Shown here: positions 1 to 6,423 of the stretch, piece by piece
How positions within the stretch are numbered: position 1 is the stretch's first letter
How the letters are laid out: the number at the start of each line of letters is the position of its first letter
Source: Marinosulfonomonas sp.
Lineage (GTDB): Bacteria > Pseudomonadota > Alphaproteobacteria > Rhodobacterales > Rhodobacteraceae
DNA length: 12,658 bases
Assembly (NCBI GenBank): GCA_015494385.1
Contig: WGBJ01000146.1
Coordinates: 1 to 12,658 of the forward strand
Reading direction: 5' to 3'
Made by a program: the position numbers and the translations under genes
Notes under the pieces: model-generated
Database searches by the model: none
What the model was told of the DNA's origin: nothing
The model's input: the letters and a program-made list of their open reading frames with translations, nothing else

Positions 1-5
1 GACAT
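1..5 (-). CDS. Start codon of the next operon gene, probably flgH (partial, cut by window edge)
   Basis: Only an ATG (complement of 3-5) and two further bases lie inside the window. It is preceded on the minus strand by AAAGGA with 7 nt spacing and lies 16 nt after the flgA stop, so a translated gene very probably starts here. In related rod operons the gene after flgA is usually flgH (L-ring lipoprotein). That identity is inference, because no usable coding sequence is visible. Confidence 0.45.
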
Positions 6-21
6 TCGGTATTCCTTTGTT

Positions 22-438
22 TTAGTGGCCAACAGTGACGCTGCCGTCTGCTGTAATAATTCCGCTAACGGTGGTTCGCGACGACAGGTTCATAACGCGA
101 ATGAAATCGCCCACACCACCACGACCCAACGAGCGCCCTTCGGTGATGATTTGCAGGCTGCCGCTTTGAAAGATCAGCCGCACGATCTGGTTTCGGTCAA
201 CAATCGCTGCCGGGCCTATATCGCCGGGGCGGATTGGGCGGCCGGCATAAAGCACCACGCGGGCCTCTTGGCCGATGGCTTCTTCGGGGAAGGTTAATGC
301 GCCGGGAATGGCGACATCTTTGATGGCAATATCGTCGGGGGTGATGATGGCATGGCTGCGCACCGTGCGGGCCGCGACAAGGGTGTCGGCGGTGGCGGTG
401 GCGGCCAGAAGCGCCAGTATGAAAATCAAACGGATCAT
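22..438 (-). CDS. flgA: FlgA, P-ring assembly chaperone (SAF domain)
   Basis: Predicted 138-residue periplasmic chaperone that helps FlgI subunits assemble into the P ring around the rod. Residues 1-17 form a signal peptide (hydrophobic run LIFILALLAATATA, cleavage likely after Ala17). Residues about 20-80 look like a SAF domain (AARTVRSHAIITPDDI, then AGRPIRPGDI), and the end resembles the FlgA C-terminal part (GRGGVGDFIRVMN, then VSGIITADGSV). It is much shorter than enterobacterial FlgA (about 220 residues), as is common in Rhodobacterales. Its ATG overlaps the flgG stop by one base (TGATG), which implies translational coupling at the end of the flgB operon. Confidence 0.9.
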   Translation of the reverse strand: MIRLIFILALLAATATADTLVAARTVRSHAIITPDDIAIKDVAIPGALTFPEEAIGQEARVVLYAGRPIRPGDIGPAAIVDRNQIVRLIFQSGSLQIITEGRSLGRGGVGDFIRVMNLSSRTTVSGIITADGSVTVGH

Positions 439-1223
439 CAGCGGATCTGCGTGGTTGCGCCAAGCATCTGGTCGGCAGCGGATATGACTTTGGCATTCAT
501 TTCATAACCGCGCTGGGCCTCGATCAGCTCGGTGATTTCACGCACGGAATCGACTGATGAATCCTCGAGATACCCTTGCCGCAATACCCCCAGCCCATCG
601 GCACCAGGTGCCGAAACAAGCGATGGACCCGAAGCAGGTGTTTCCAAAAACAGGTTGCTACCAATGGCTTCCAGCCCCTTGGGATTGGTGAAATTGGCCA
701 GTGTGAACTGGCCTAAAAGCTCGGGTTGAACGCGGTCTTTGAAATAGGCGTAAACCTCGCCCTCGGCGTTAATCGAAATGCTGCGGGCATCGGACGGGAT
801 GGTGATGTCGGGCACTACAGGATAGCCGTCGGATGTCACGATCAACCCGTCCGCCGAACGTTTCAGTCCGCCATCGCGGGTATAGCCCGAGATGCCCGAG
901 GGAAGGGTGACTTCGAAATATCCCGACCCTTCGATCGCCATATCCAGATCACCGCCGGTGGCCGCCAATGACCCTTGCGACAATTGCACGGTGACAGAGG
1001 CAGGTCGCACTCCCAATCCCAGTTGCACGCCGGTTGGCAAAACCGTTCCGTCAGCGGCGTTGATGGTGCCCGGACGGGTGGCCTGCTGGTAATGCAGATC
1101 GGCAAATTCGGCGCGGCGGGCGTTGTAACCCGTGGTGTTCATATTGGCGAGGTTGTTCGAGATCACCTCGACCCGCATTTGCTGGGCACTCATCCCGGTG
1201 GCGGCAATTTTCAGGGCGCGCAT
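438..1223 (-). CDS. flgG: FlgG, flagellar distal rod protein
   Basis: Predicted 261-residue distal rod subunit, exported by the flagellar type III system and assembled in the periplasm. The conserved rod/hook N-terminal motif is at residues 23-33 (NNLANMNTTGY) and the C-terminal helix includes EITELIEAQRGYEMNAKVI. Length matches the family (about 260). The ATG at 1223 has AAGGA 7 nt upstream, and only 17 nt separate it from the flgF stop. The similar FlgF lies just upstream, so the two genes are an ancient duplicate pair. The assignment as FlgG rather than FlgF rests on the length, the C-terminal LEDSSVDSVREI stretch and the gene order before flgA. Confidence 0.96.
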   Translation of the reverse strand: MRALKIAATGMSAQQMRVEVISNNLANMNTTGYNARRAEFADLHYQQATRPGTINAADGTVLPTGVQLGLGVRPASVTVQLSQGSLAATGGDLDMAIEGSGYFEVTLPSGISGYTRDGGLKRSADGLIVTSDGYPVVPDITIPSDARSISINAEGEVYAYFKDRVQPELLGQFTLANFTNPKGLEAIGSNLFLETPASGPSLVSAPGADGLGVLRQGYLEDSSVDSVREITELIEAQRGYEMNAKVISAADQMLGATTQIR

Positions 1224-1240
1224 GTTGCTTTCCTTTTCAT

Positions 1241-1957
1241 TTAACGGCCAAGGGTCTGAAGGACACCGCGAATGCGCTCGTCCTCTTTATCCAGAAAGCC
1301 CTGCCCAAGTTCGTAAGCGCGTTGCACTTCGATCATGCGGGCAATTTCGATCACGGGGTTGACGTTTGAATCCTCGACAAACCCTTGCATGATGGCGGAA
1401 TCCTCAATCGGTATCACATCGCCACTGACCTGAAAGCGCACACCATTCTGGCGGCTCAGGTCGGTTGGATCGGCGGGCGTATACAGCCCGATCTGGGTTT
1501 GCGGCACACCATCGGCACTAAGGGTGCCATCCGCCGCAACCGCGATGGAGCGGGCATCGGGCGGGATGAAAATGGGGGACCCGCCGCCATCCAGCAAACG
1601 GTACCCGTCGGGGGTTACCAGTTCACCTTCGCCATTGGGGGTGAAATTACCGGCGCGGGTCAGTTGATTGCCATCGGGGGTTTCGATCATAAAGAACCCC
1701 TCGCCCTCGATTGCGAAATCGAAACGGCCGTTGGTCTGGGTCAATGTCCCCTGCTGTTGAACCGTCAGCCGCACATTGGCCGAGGCCATCGAAAGCGAAT
1801 CCTCGGTCCCGTCCAGCGCCTTGATGTGTTCCGCAAAAATCACGCCTTCCTTGCGAAAGCCGGTGGTCGACAGATTGGCAAGATTGTTCGCCACCGTCGA
1901 CATTTCGCGCATCAATCCGGCCTGTCGGGTCAGGGTGGTGTATCCGGCATTGTCCAT
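1241..1957 (-). CDS. flgF: FlgF, flagellar proximal rod protein
   Basis: Predicted 238-residue proximal rod subunit. The N-terminal rod motif is at residues 24-34 (NNLANLSTTGF), the middle has a typical FlgE/F/G fold stretch (FAIEGEGFFMIETPDG), and the C-terminus carries VNPVIEIARMIEVQRAYE. The start is the ATG at 1957, only 3 nt after the fliQ stop. The likely ribosome binding site GGGAG lies inside the last codons of fliQ, 7 nt before the ATG, so flgF translation is probably coupled to fliQ. The two proteins downstream (FlgG) and upstream in the operon (FlgB, FlgC) belong to the same rod. Confidence 0.94.
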   Translation of the reverse strand: MDNAGYTTLTRQAGLMREMSTVANNLANLSTTGFRKEGVIFAEHIKALDGTEDSLSMASANVRLTVQQQGTLTQTNGRFDFAIEGEGFFMIETPDGNQLTRAGNFTPNGEGELVTPDGYRLLDGGGSPIFIPPDARSIAVAADGTLSADGVPQTQIGLYTPADPTDLSRQNGVRFQVSGDVIPIEDSAIMQGFVEDSNVNPVIEIARMIEVQRAYELGQGFLDKEDERIRGVLQTLGR

Positions 1958-1960
1958 CCT

Positions 1961-2227
1961 TTAGCTCCCTGCGATCAGCGGCACGATTGTGCTGGTGAAA
2001 AACGACACAAGGGTTTCGGTCATAAAACTCATCGAGACCCAGAAAACCGCCAGTATGGCCGCAAGTTTTGGCACAAACGTCAGCGTCATTTCCTGAATGG
2101 ATGTCAGCGCCTGAAACAGGCCAACCGTCAGGCCGGTGACCAGCGCAACCACCAGAATGGGTAGCGAAATAATGACGGCGATCCACAGACCATGCCGCAA
2201 TGTGTCAAAAAATATCGACTGATCCAT
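1961..2227 (-). CDS. fliQ: FliQ, flagellar export gate membrane protein
   Basis: Predicted 88-residue inner-membrane component of the FliP/FliQ/FliR export gate at the base of the flagellum. Two hydrophobic segments lie at about residues 14-38 and 55-80, separated by the conserved cytoplasmic loop FQALTSIQE (38-46). Length equals the family norm of about 89. Its ATG overlaps the fliE TAA stop by one base (TAATG). Having an export gate gene between fliE and flgF places the gate next to its immediate partner, because FliE joins the rod to the gate. fliP, fliR, flhA and flhB are not in the window. Confidence 0.96.
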   Translation of the reverse strand: MDQSIFFDTLRHGLWIAVIISLPILVVALVTGLTVGLFQALTSIQEMTLTFVPKLAAILAVFWVSMSFMTETLVSFFTSTIVPLIAGS

Positions 2228-2520
2228 TACACCGGCATCCTTAGAATTTCCTGATAGGCCTCGACCACCTTGTCGCGGACGGTCACGGCTGTTTCCACCG
2301 CCAGTTCGGTCTGGGCCAATGCGGTGACCAGCGAATGGGGGTCGGCCCCGCCGGTCATTGCTGCCTTTGCCACGTCTTCGCCCTGTTGCAGAGTGGCAGC
2401 AAAATCGGCGGCGGCGCGGCCAAAGGCATCGCCAGCCCCCCCACCCGCATCAGGCTTTGGCGCTGTTGCGGGGCGGGTTGCTGCATATTGCTGGGCTGCT
2501 AGTGAAGATTTTATATCCAT
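2227..2520 (-). CDS. fliE: FliE, MS-ring/rod junction protein
   Basis: Predicted 97-residue adaptor linking the export gate and MS ring to the proximal rod. The N-terminal 35 residues are Ala/Pro/Gly rich and probably disordered. The conserved C-terminal helices include LAQTELAVETAVTVRDKVV followed by EAYQEILRMPV, which is diagnostic for FliE. The ATG at 2520 follows the flgC stop by 13 nt. Its ribosome binding site is extended (AGGTGATCC), as described separately. The next gene, fliQ, starts within the stop codon. Confidence 0.94.
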   Translation of the reverse strand: MDIKSSLAAQQYAATRPATAPKPDAGGGAGDAFGRAAADFAATLQQGEDVAKAAMTGGADPHSLVTALAQTELAVETAVTVRDKVVEAYQEILRMPV

Positions 2521-2534
2521 TCTGGATCACCTTT
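2521..2534 (-). promoter_or_regulatory. Extended Shine-Dalgarno of fliE
   Basis: The minus strand reads AAAGGTGATCC, then AGA, then the fliE ATG. Nine contiguous bases (AGGTGATCC) are complementary to the usual 3' end of bacterial 16S rRNA, more than the usual 4-6. When aligned to the anti-SD, its distance to the ATG equals that at flgC. Confidence 0.7.
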
Positions 2535-2926
2535 CATCGGCGCAGAAGATCAAGCAGGCTGGACGACATTTGCCGCGCCTGATCGAACATCTTGAGGTTT
2601 GCCTCATAGCTGCGCTGCGCTTCGCGCGCGTCAGCGATTTCGATTACCAGATTGACATTCGATCCATCGTAGTAACCATTTTCATCCGCAAGCGGGTGTC
2701 CCGGATCATAGACCCGGGTCAGTTCGGAGCGGTCAAATTCCACCTGACCAATCCGCACTTCACCTGTGCGTTTCCCCCCGGTCACCACTTCCTCGAACGA
2801 GGCGGTTTTTCTGTGGTAGCCGGGGGTATCTGTATTTGCGATATTTTCGGAAACATGGCGCAGGCGGGATGCCTGTGCCTGCATGCCACTGGTGGCCAAC
2901 GCCCGAATATTGGATAGGTCATTCAT
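2534..2926 (-). CDS. flgC: FlgC, flagellar proximal rod protein
   Basis: Predicted 130-residue rod subunit. The N-terminal rod motif is at residues 27-37 (ENIANTDTPGY), and the C-terminus has GSNVNLVIEIADAREAQRSYEANLKMFD, the helix typical of FlgC. Length is close to the family norm of about 134. The start is the ATG at 2926, 15 nt after the flgB stop, with a very strong ribosome binding site (GGAGGTGATC). It sits second in the operon between flgB and fliE, the usual order for the rod genes. Confidence 0.96.
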   Translation of the reverse strand: MNDLSNIRALATSGMQAQASRLRHVSENIANTDTPGYHRKTASFEEVVTGGKRTGEVRIGQVEFDRSELTRVYDPGHPLADENGYYDGSNVNLVIEIADAREAQRSYEANLKMFDQARQMSSSLLDLLRR

Positions 2927-2930
2927 AATT

Positions 2931-2940
2931 GATCACCTCC
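2931..2940 (-). promoter_or_regulatory. Extended Shine-Dalgarno of flgC
   Basis: The minus strand reads GGAGGTGATC, then AATT, then the flgC ATG. All ten bases are complementary to the canonical 16S rRNA 3' end, an unusually long match that predicts strong initiation at flgC. Confidence 0.8.
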
Positions 2941-2941
2941 C

Positions 2942-3325
2942 TTATTTCCGGCCCAGGCTTAGGCGCATTATATTCAAAGATGATTTGTAAATTGCCATCG
3001 CACGTTTGTGCTCGCCGGTGTTTTCGACCGATTTCATCATTTCGGTTTCAAGCGAAACATTGTTGCCGTTGGGCGATTCACTGCCTGCGCCAGCGATGAT
3101 GCGTGTGTCACTGGGCTGTGAACTGCCAGTCAAATGCCCTACCCGTGTGGTGCGCATCGTGCTGGCATCCTGTGTGCGATAGGTTTCGGCAAACGAGGCA
3201 ATATCGCGGACCTTGTAGCCTGGCGTATCGGCGTTTGCGATATTCTGGGCGACCATTGTTTGACGCGTCTCGGCGTGGCGGGCCATTGCGCCTGCCATCT
3301 GGAATATCTCTAGGTTTTTAAACAT
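2942..3325 (-). CDS. flgB: FlgB, flagellar proximal rod protein
   Basis: Predicted 127-residue rod subunit and first gene of the minus-strand rod operon. The conserved N-terminal motif is at residues 27-37 (QNIANADTPGY), and the C-terminal helix includes LETEMMKSVENTGEHKRAM. I chose the ATG at 3325 (protein begins MFKNLEIF) because GGAG lies 8 nt upstream. A longer reading from a TTG at 3352 would run through this ribosome binding site and overlap the CtrA-like box. The promoter region is shared with the divergent fliI gene. Confidence 0.95.
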   Translation of the reverse strand: MFKNLEIFQMAGAMARHAETRQTMVAQNIANADTPGYKVRDIASFAETYRTQDASTMRTTRVGHLTGSSQPSDTRIIAGAGSESPNGNNVSLETEMMKSVENTGEHKRAMAIYKSSLNIMRLSLGRK

Positions 3326-3348
3326 CGGGGCTTCTCCCTCGAGTAATT

Positions 3349-3364
3349 TCAATCAAGCTTTAAC
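3349..3364 (+). promoter_or_regulatory. CtrA-like box between flgB and fliI
   Basis: The sequence TCAA-N7-TTAAC matches the CtrA consensus TTAA-N7-TTAAC at all but one base, with the exact 7-nt spacer. It lies 24 bp upstream of the flgB ATG and 50 bp upstream of the fliI ATG, in the only non-coding gap between the two divergent transcripts. CtrA is a known master regulator of flagellar genes in alphaproteobacteria. Binding here is inferred. Confidence 0.5.
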
Positions 3365-3414
3365 CGTGATTCCTTTAGAAATGGTTTTCAGGAACCAAAC
3401 AGGAGAATCCGGTA

Positions 3415-4755
3415 ATGGTTACAGATATTGATTGTCTGACGGCCGAGGTGGCCGCGATACGGCCTGTCCGCAATGTTGGCCGCGTGGTCGAGGTGGGGCG
3501 CGGCACGTTAACCGTGCACGGGTTGTCTGGTTGCGCCAGTCTGGGCGATCAGGTGCGCATTACCCATCGTGATGCGGTGATGGGTGGCGAGGTGCTGCAA
3601 TTGTCGCGGGATGCTGTGGTGATTTTGCCGGATCATTCTGCCGAAGGGGTGGTGATCGGTGATCGGGTTACACTGTTGGGGCAGGCCTTGATTGCGCCTG
3701 ACAGCAGTTGGATCGGGCGGGTGATTGACCCTTCGGGTCAACCAATGGACGGGCGCCCGTTGATGCGCGGAGTGCAGCCACGCCCGATGCGGGCCTCGCC
3801 GCCAAAGGCAACCCGGCGGCGCGCCTTGGGGGAGCGGCTGGAAACCGGTGTGGCAATTTTCAACACATTGCTGCCGATTGTGCGGGGGCAGCGGATTGGC
3901 CTGTTTGCCGGTTCCGGCGTGGGCAAATCTACCCTGCTGTCCAAATTCGCCCGTGGGGTTAGCGCCGATGTGGTGGTGATTGCGCTGGTCGGGGAACGCG
4001 GGCGCGAGGTGCGCGAATTTGTCGATCATGTGCTTGGTCCCGAAGGGATGAAGCGGGCGGTTGTGGTGGCGGCAACCTCGGATCAATCGCCACTGGTGCG
4101 TCGGCGCTGTGCGTGGACGGCAATGGCCGTGGCCGAACATTTTCGCGACCAAGGGCAACATGTGCTGTTTTTGGCCGATTCGATCACCCGTTTTGCCGAG
4201 GCCCACCGCGAAGTCGCACTGGCCTCGGGCGAGGTTGCATCTTTACGCGGCTACCCCCCTTCCACCTCGCATATGATCATGTCGCTATGTGAACGCGCCG
4301 GACCGGGTGTGGACACAGCGGGGGATATCACTGCGCTGTTCAGCGTGCTGGTGGCTGGGTCGGATATGGAGGAACCGGTGGCCGATATCCTGCGCGGGGT
4401 ACTGGACGGGCATGTTGTGATGGACCGCAAAATCGCCGAACGCGGGCGGTTTCCGGCGATTGATTTGCTGCGTTCCGTTTCGCGCAGCCTGCCGGCGGCG
4501 GCAACACCCGAAGAAAATGAATTGATCAGCAATGCACGGCGGTTGCTGGGGGCGTATGATCGGGCGGAAATGATGATTCAGGCGGGGCTGTACACCGTGG
4601 GGTCCGATCCACTGATTGACGAAGCAATCAGGGTCTGGCCCAAACTGGACGCTTTCTTGGCCGAGGATGAACCCGAAGACACGACGGCCAGCTTCATGCG
4701 TTTGGCCGAATGTTTGTCAGATGGGCAAGAGGCGAAAAATCCCCCGCTAGAATAG
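3415..4755 (+). CDS. fliI: FliI, flagellum-specific export ATPase
   Basis: Predicted 446-residue cytoplasmic ATPase of the flagellar type III export apparatus, related to the F1 beta subunit. Seen in the sequence: an N-terminal beta-barrel region (about 15-95), Walker A GSGVGKST (166-173), the GERGREV motif with the presumed catalytic Glu194 (193-199), Walker B VLFLAD (250-255), and RGYPPSTS in the nucleotide-site region. Length fits the family (440-460). The ATG at 3415 has AGGAG 9 nt upstream. It is transcribed alone, divergent from flgB, and its last nine bases overlap the end of the opposite-strand DUF1217 gene. The usual partners fliH and fliJ are not next to it. Confidence 0.97.
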   Translation: MVTDIDCLTAEVAAIRPVRNVGRVVEVGRGTLTVHGLSGCASLGDQVRITHRDAVMGGEVLQLSRDAVVILPDHSAEGVVIGDRVTLLGQALIAPDSSWIGRVIDPSGQPMDGRPLMRGVQPRPMRASPPKATRRRALGERLETGVAIFNTLLPIVRGQRIGLFAGSGVGKSTLLSKFARGVSADVVVIALVGERGREVREFVDHVLGPEGMKRAVVVAATSDQSPLVRRRCAWTAMAVAEHFRDQGQHVLFLADSITRFAEAHREVALASGEVASLRGYPPSTSHMIMSLCERAGPGVDTAGDITALFSVLVAGSDMEEPVADILRGVLDGHVVMDRKIAERGRFPAIDLLRSVSRSLPAAATPEENELISNARRLLGAYDRAEMMIQAGLYTVGSDPLIDEAIRVWPKLDAFLAEDEPEDTTASFMRLAECLSDGQEAKNPPLE

Positions 4756-5562
4756 GCCCGTGTTTCCGTTGGTTGCCCCTTGCAGCAAAGTCAGCGCAAT
4801 CTGGCTGCTGCCTGTATTTATGTTCATTGCCTGCATATCGGCGCGTAACAGGAACAGGCGCGTCAGGTCTTCTTGTTTTTCAGGCGAGGCAAATTGTTTG
4901 ATGCCGCTGTCGCCAAAAGCGGCCTGCGCCTTGTCCTTGAAGGTGGCAAGCTGTTTGTCCAGATCCAGAGAGCCAAAGGATTCCGGCAGGTTGAAAGCGG
5001 TTTCAAACACTTTGCGCAGCGGCGGGTTGCCCATCACGGTAAACCACAGGGTATCTTCCTGAAGGTCTTTGTTGGCAATATCGCTCAAATCTCGTTCCAC
5101 GCCCAATGCCAAACGATAGTTTTCATTCTGGTCACCCACCGCCACTTCGAATTGGCGTTCTTTATAAGCGGTGGTTATTTTTGATCCAAAGTCGCTTTGG
5201 ACAGTATTAGGCGGTGTTTCCGCACCAAAACCGAAGGCCCGCGAAAATTCCAGATAGCGTTTGTCAGACAGCTTGTTGGCAAGCGCATCCTCGCTTTCGC
5301 TGCCATCCTCAAGCACCTTCTGGATAAAGAACCGGTTATTGATGTCTTCGCCCAGACCGAACGCCTCTAATGAAACTTTTAGCAGGGTGCGGTCCGACAT
5401 CAGGTCGTCTGCTGTCTGGACCTTGCCAATGTTTTCCTCGAAATACTTTATCTCGCGGCTTACTTCCGGCGATTTGGCATAAGCATCTTTTTGGGCCTCA
5501 AGGGTGCGGTTCAAAAAGGTCCAACCGGAATACCCCTCATATGGCAGCACGGGCTGAAACAT
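4747..5562 (-). CDS. DUF1217-family protein of flagellar clusters, function unknown
   Basis: A 271-residue protein that I recognise as DUF1217-like. It begins MFQPVLPYEGYSGWTFLNRT and is rich in charged helices (KSPEVSREIKYFEENIGKV, SDKRYLEFSRAFGFG), with a second alpha-helical half containing NPPLRKVFETAFNLPESFG. There is no signal peptide, membrane segment or catalytic motif. Its ATG overlaps the flbT stop by one base (TGATG), so it is probably co-translated with flbT and flaF. Proteins of this family recur in alphaproteobacterial flagellar clusters, but I know of no assigned role. The context suggests an accessory cytoplasmic or exported flagellar factor linked to flagellin. The gene ends inside the fliI tail with a 9-bp overlap. 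Confidence 0.85.
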   Translation of the reverse strand: MFQPVLPYEGYSGWTFLNRTLEAQKDAYAKSPEVSREIKYFEENIGKVQTADDLMSDRTLLKVSLEAFGLGEDINNRFFIQKVLEDGSESEDALANKLSDKRYLEFSRAFGFGAETPPNTVQSDFGSKITTAYKERQFEVAVGDQNENYRLALGVERDLSDIANKDLQEDTLWFTVMGNPPLRKVFETAFNLPESFGSLDLDKQLATFKDKAQAAFGDSGIKQFASPEKQEDLTRLFLLRADMQAMNINTGSSQIALTLLQGATNGNTGLF

Positions 5563-5966
5563 CAGACCCGCGCCGCCGCAAGCAAGCGTTCTTCGCGGGG
5601 CAGCAACCCGCGCAAGGCTTTTAACGCCTGATAATATTGCCCGTCCAACACCTCTGCCGAGGCGGTGGTCAGTAAAGTGCGGCTGTCATGGTCGGTCAGA
5701 ACCTGACTAAGCTGCTCGATCCCGCGCAGAAGTTGCAGTTTTGCGTCTTCCTTTTCAGCGTCACCCGACAAAACCAGCTGGGCAATGTAACAGACCCGCC
5801 GCACCGGTGTATTCACCTCTTCCGGATGGATCGCGTCGCGCAAACGCAGGATATTGGCATTGGGCGTGACGATTGACAGGCGGCTGCGCCGGTCACCGTT
5901 TTCAATCACGGCACCATTGATCAACACCCGTTCTTTCGGGCCAAGCTTCAGGACAAGTCCGCTCAT
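5562..5966 (-). CDS. flbT: FlbT, flagellin synthesis regulator
   Basis: Predicted 134-residue cytoplasmic regulator. In Caulobacter FlbT binds the 5' untranslated region of flagellin mRNA and promotes its decay until the hook is complete. The conserved N-terminus is present (GPKERVLINGAVIENGDRR, residues 9-27), as is TPVRRVCYIAQ (53-63). I chose the ATG at 5966 (MSGLVLKLG) because it has GGAAGG 6 nt upstream, shares ATGA with the flaF stop and matches the family length. The frame stays open upstream, to 6161, only because it runs through flaF. It is the middle gene of flaF-flbT-DUF1217, whose reading frames overlap by 4 and 1 nt. Confidence 0.94.
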   Translation of the reverse strand: MSGLVLKLGPKERVLINGAVIENGDRRSRLSIVTPNANILRLRDAIHPEEVNTPVRRVCYIAQLVLSGDAEKEDAKLQLLRGIEQLSQVLTDHDSRTLLTTASAEVLDGQYYQALKALRGLLPREERLLAAARV

Positions 5967-6334
5967 GACACACCTTCCTTGCTGCGCAAGCCGCGCATGA
6001 TGGCGGTGTTGATATCGACCAGAACATCTGCCGAGGCTTCTTTGCGCAAGACTTTCCTGCTGTGTTGGGTTGTGAATTCGTAAAGGTAAAATATGCGCCC
6101 CCTCAAGGTTTCCGGCAAAGCGTTGTCCTTGTCTGAAACATCTGCCGCCAGCAGGGTCCACAATTTATTGTTTTCATGCAGCGCCGCAGCAAGGGCTGAA
6201 AAACTGTCGCTCTTGCTGGCGGATTTCAGGCGATGTGTGATCTGCGCAAAAGCATCATATTCGGTGCTGCGGGGGGTGCGTGTCGGGGCCGAAGAATTGG
6301 TATAGGCCGTTTTGGCCATATTAAAGGCGTTCAT
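5963..6334 (-). CDS. flaF: FlaF, flagellin synthesis/export regulator
   Basis: Predicted 123-residue small cytoplasmic protein that works together with FlbT on flagellin production in alphaproteobacteria. Family features visible are the N-terminus MNAFNMAKTAY, the EYDAFAQITHRLKSA helix and the central NNKLWTLLAADVSDKDNALP stretch with its Trp. I chose the ATG at 6334 because AAAGG lies 7 nt upstream. A TTG at 6349 would add five residues but has no better site. Its 3' end overlaps flbT by 4 nt. Its ribosome binding site sits in the loop of a perfect 7-bp hairpin, described separately. flagellin lies 89 nt upstream on the same strand. Confidence 0.92.
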   Translation of the reverse strand: MNAFNMAKTAYTNSSAPTRTPRSTEYDAFAQITHRLKSASKSDSFSALAAALHENNKLWTLLAADVSDKDNALPETLRGRIFYLYEFTTQHSRKVLRKEASADVLVDINTAIMRGLRSKEGVS

Positions 6335-6354
6335 GTCATTACCTTTCAATGACA
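6334..6354 (-). promoter_or_regulatory. Hairpin presenting the flaF ribosome binding site
   Basis: On the minus strand TGTCATT (6354-6348) pairs perfectly with AATGACA (6340-6334), enclosing the 7-nt loop GAAAGGT. The AAAGG ribosome binding site is in the loop, and the first base of the ATG closes the stem. The structure could expose or block initiation, depending on what binds it. Confidence 0.55.
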
Positions 6355-6389
6355 GGGGTCATCGGAACGCGGGTTTCACCGCGGGGAAG

Positions 6390-6412
6390 GGGGCGCCGGA
6401 TACCGGCGCCCC
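6390..6412 (-). terminator. Perfect GC-rich hairpin after flagellin (terminator or mRNA-stabilising)
   Basis: A perfect 10-bp stem, GGGGCGCCGG / CCGGCGCCCC, surrounds a 3-nt loop starting 11 nt after the flagellin stop. No T run follows (the next bases are CTTCCCC), so it is not a textbook intrinsic terminator. It may pause or attenuate transcription, or protect the flagellin mRNA 3' end while letting some transcripts reach flaF. A weaker 5-bp stem (6368-6372 with 6379-6383) lies just downstream. Confidence 0.65.
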
Positions 6413-6423
6413 GATCAATGATG

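Noticed and set aside
438-1957. flgF and flgG as a recent tandem duplication
   Set aside because: They share only the general rod/hook pattern. FlgF and FlgG are ancient paralogues found side by side in most flagellated bacteria.
1385-2164. Long open frame antisense to flgF and fliQ
   Set aside because: It lies opposite two well-supported genes, has no family resemblance, and its His/Arg/Gly-rich translation is typical of a shadow frame in GC-rich DNA.
2270-2917. Open frame antisense to fliE and flgC
   Set aside because: It is a shadow of two clear flagellar genes and shows no credible protein family.
3508-4206. Long open frame antisense to fliI
   Set aside because: It lies fully within fliI on the other strand, has a His/Pro/Arg-rich composition and no recognisable domain.
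5562-6161. Longer version of flbT starting within flaF
   Set aside because: The extra N-terminus is the shifted frame of flaF. The ATG at 5966 has a good ribosome binding site and the expected family length.
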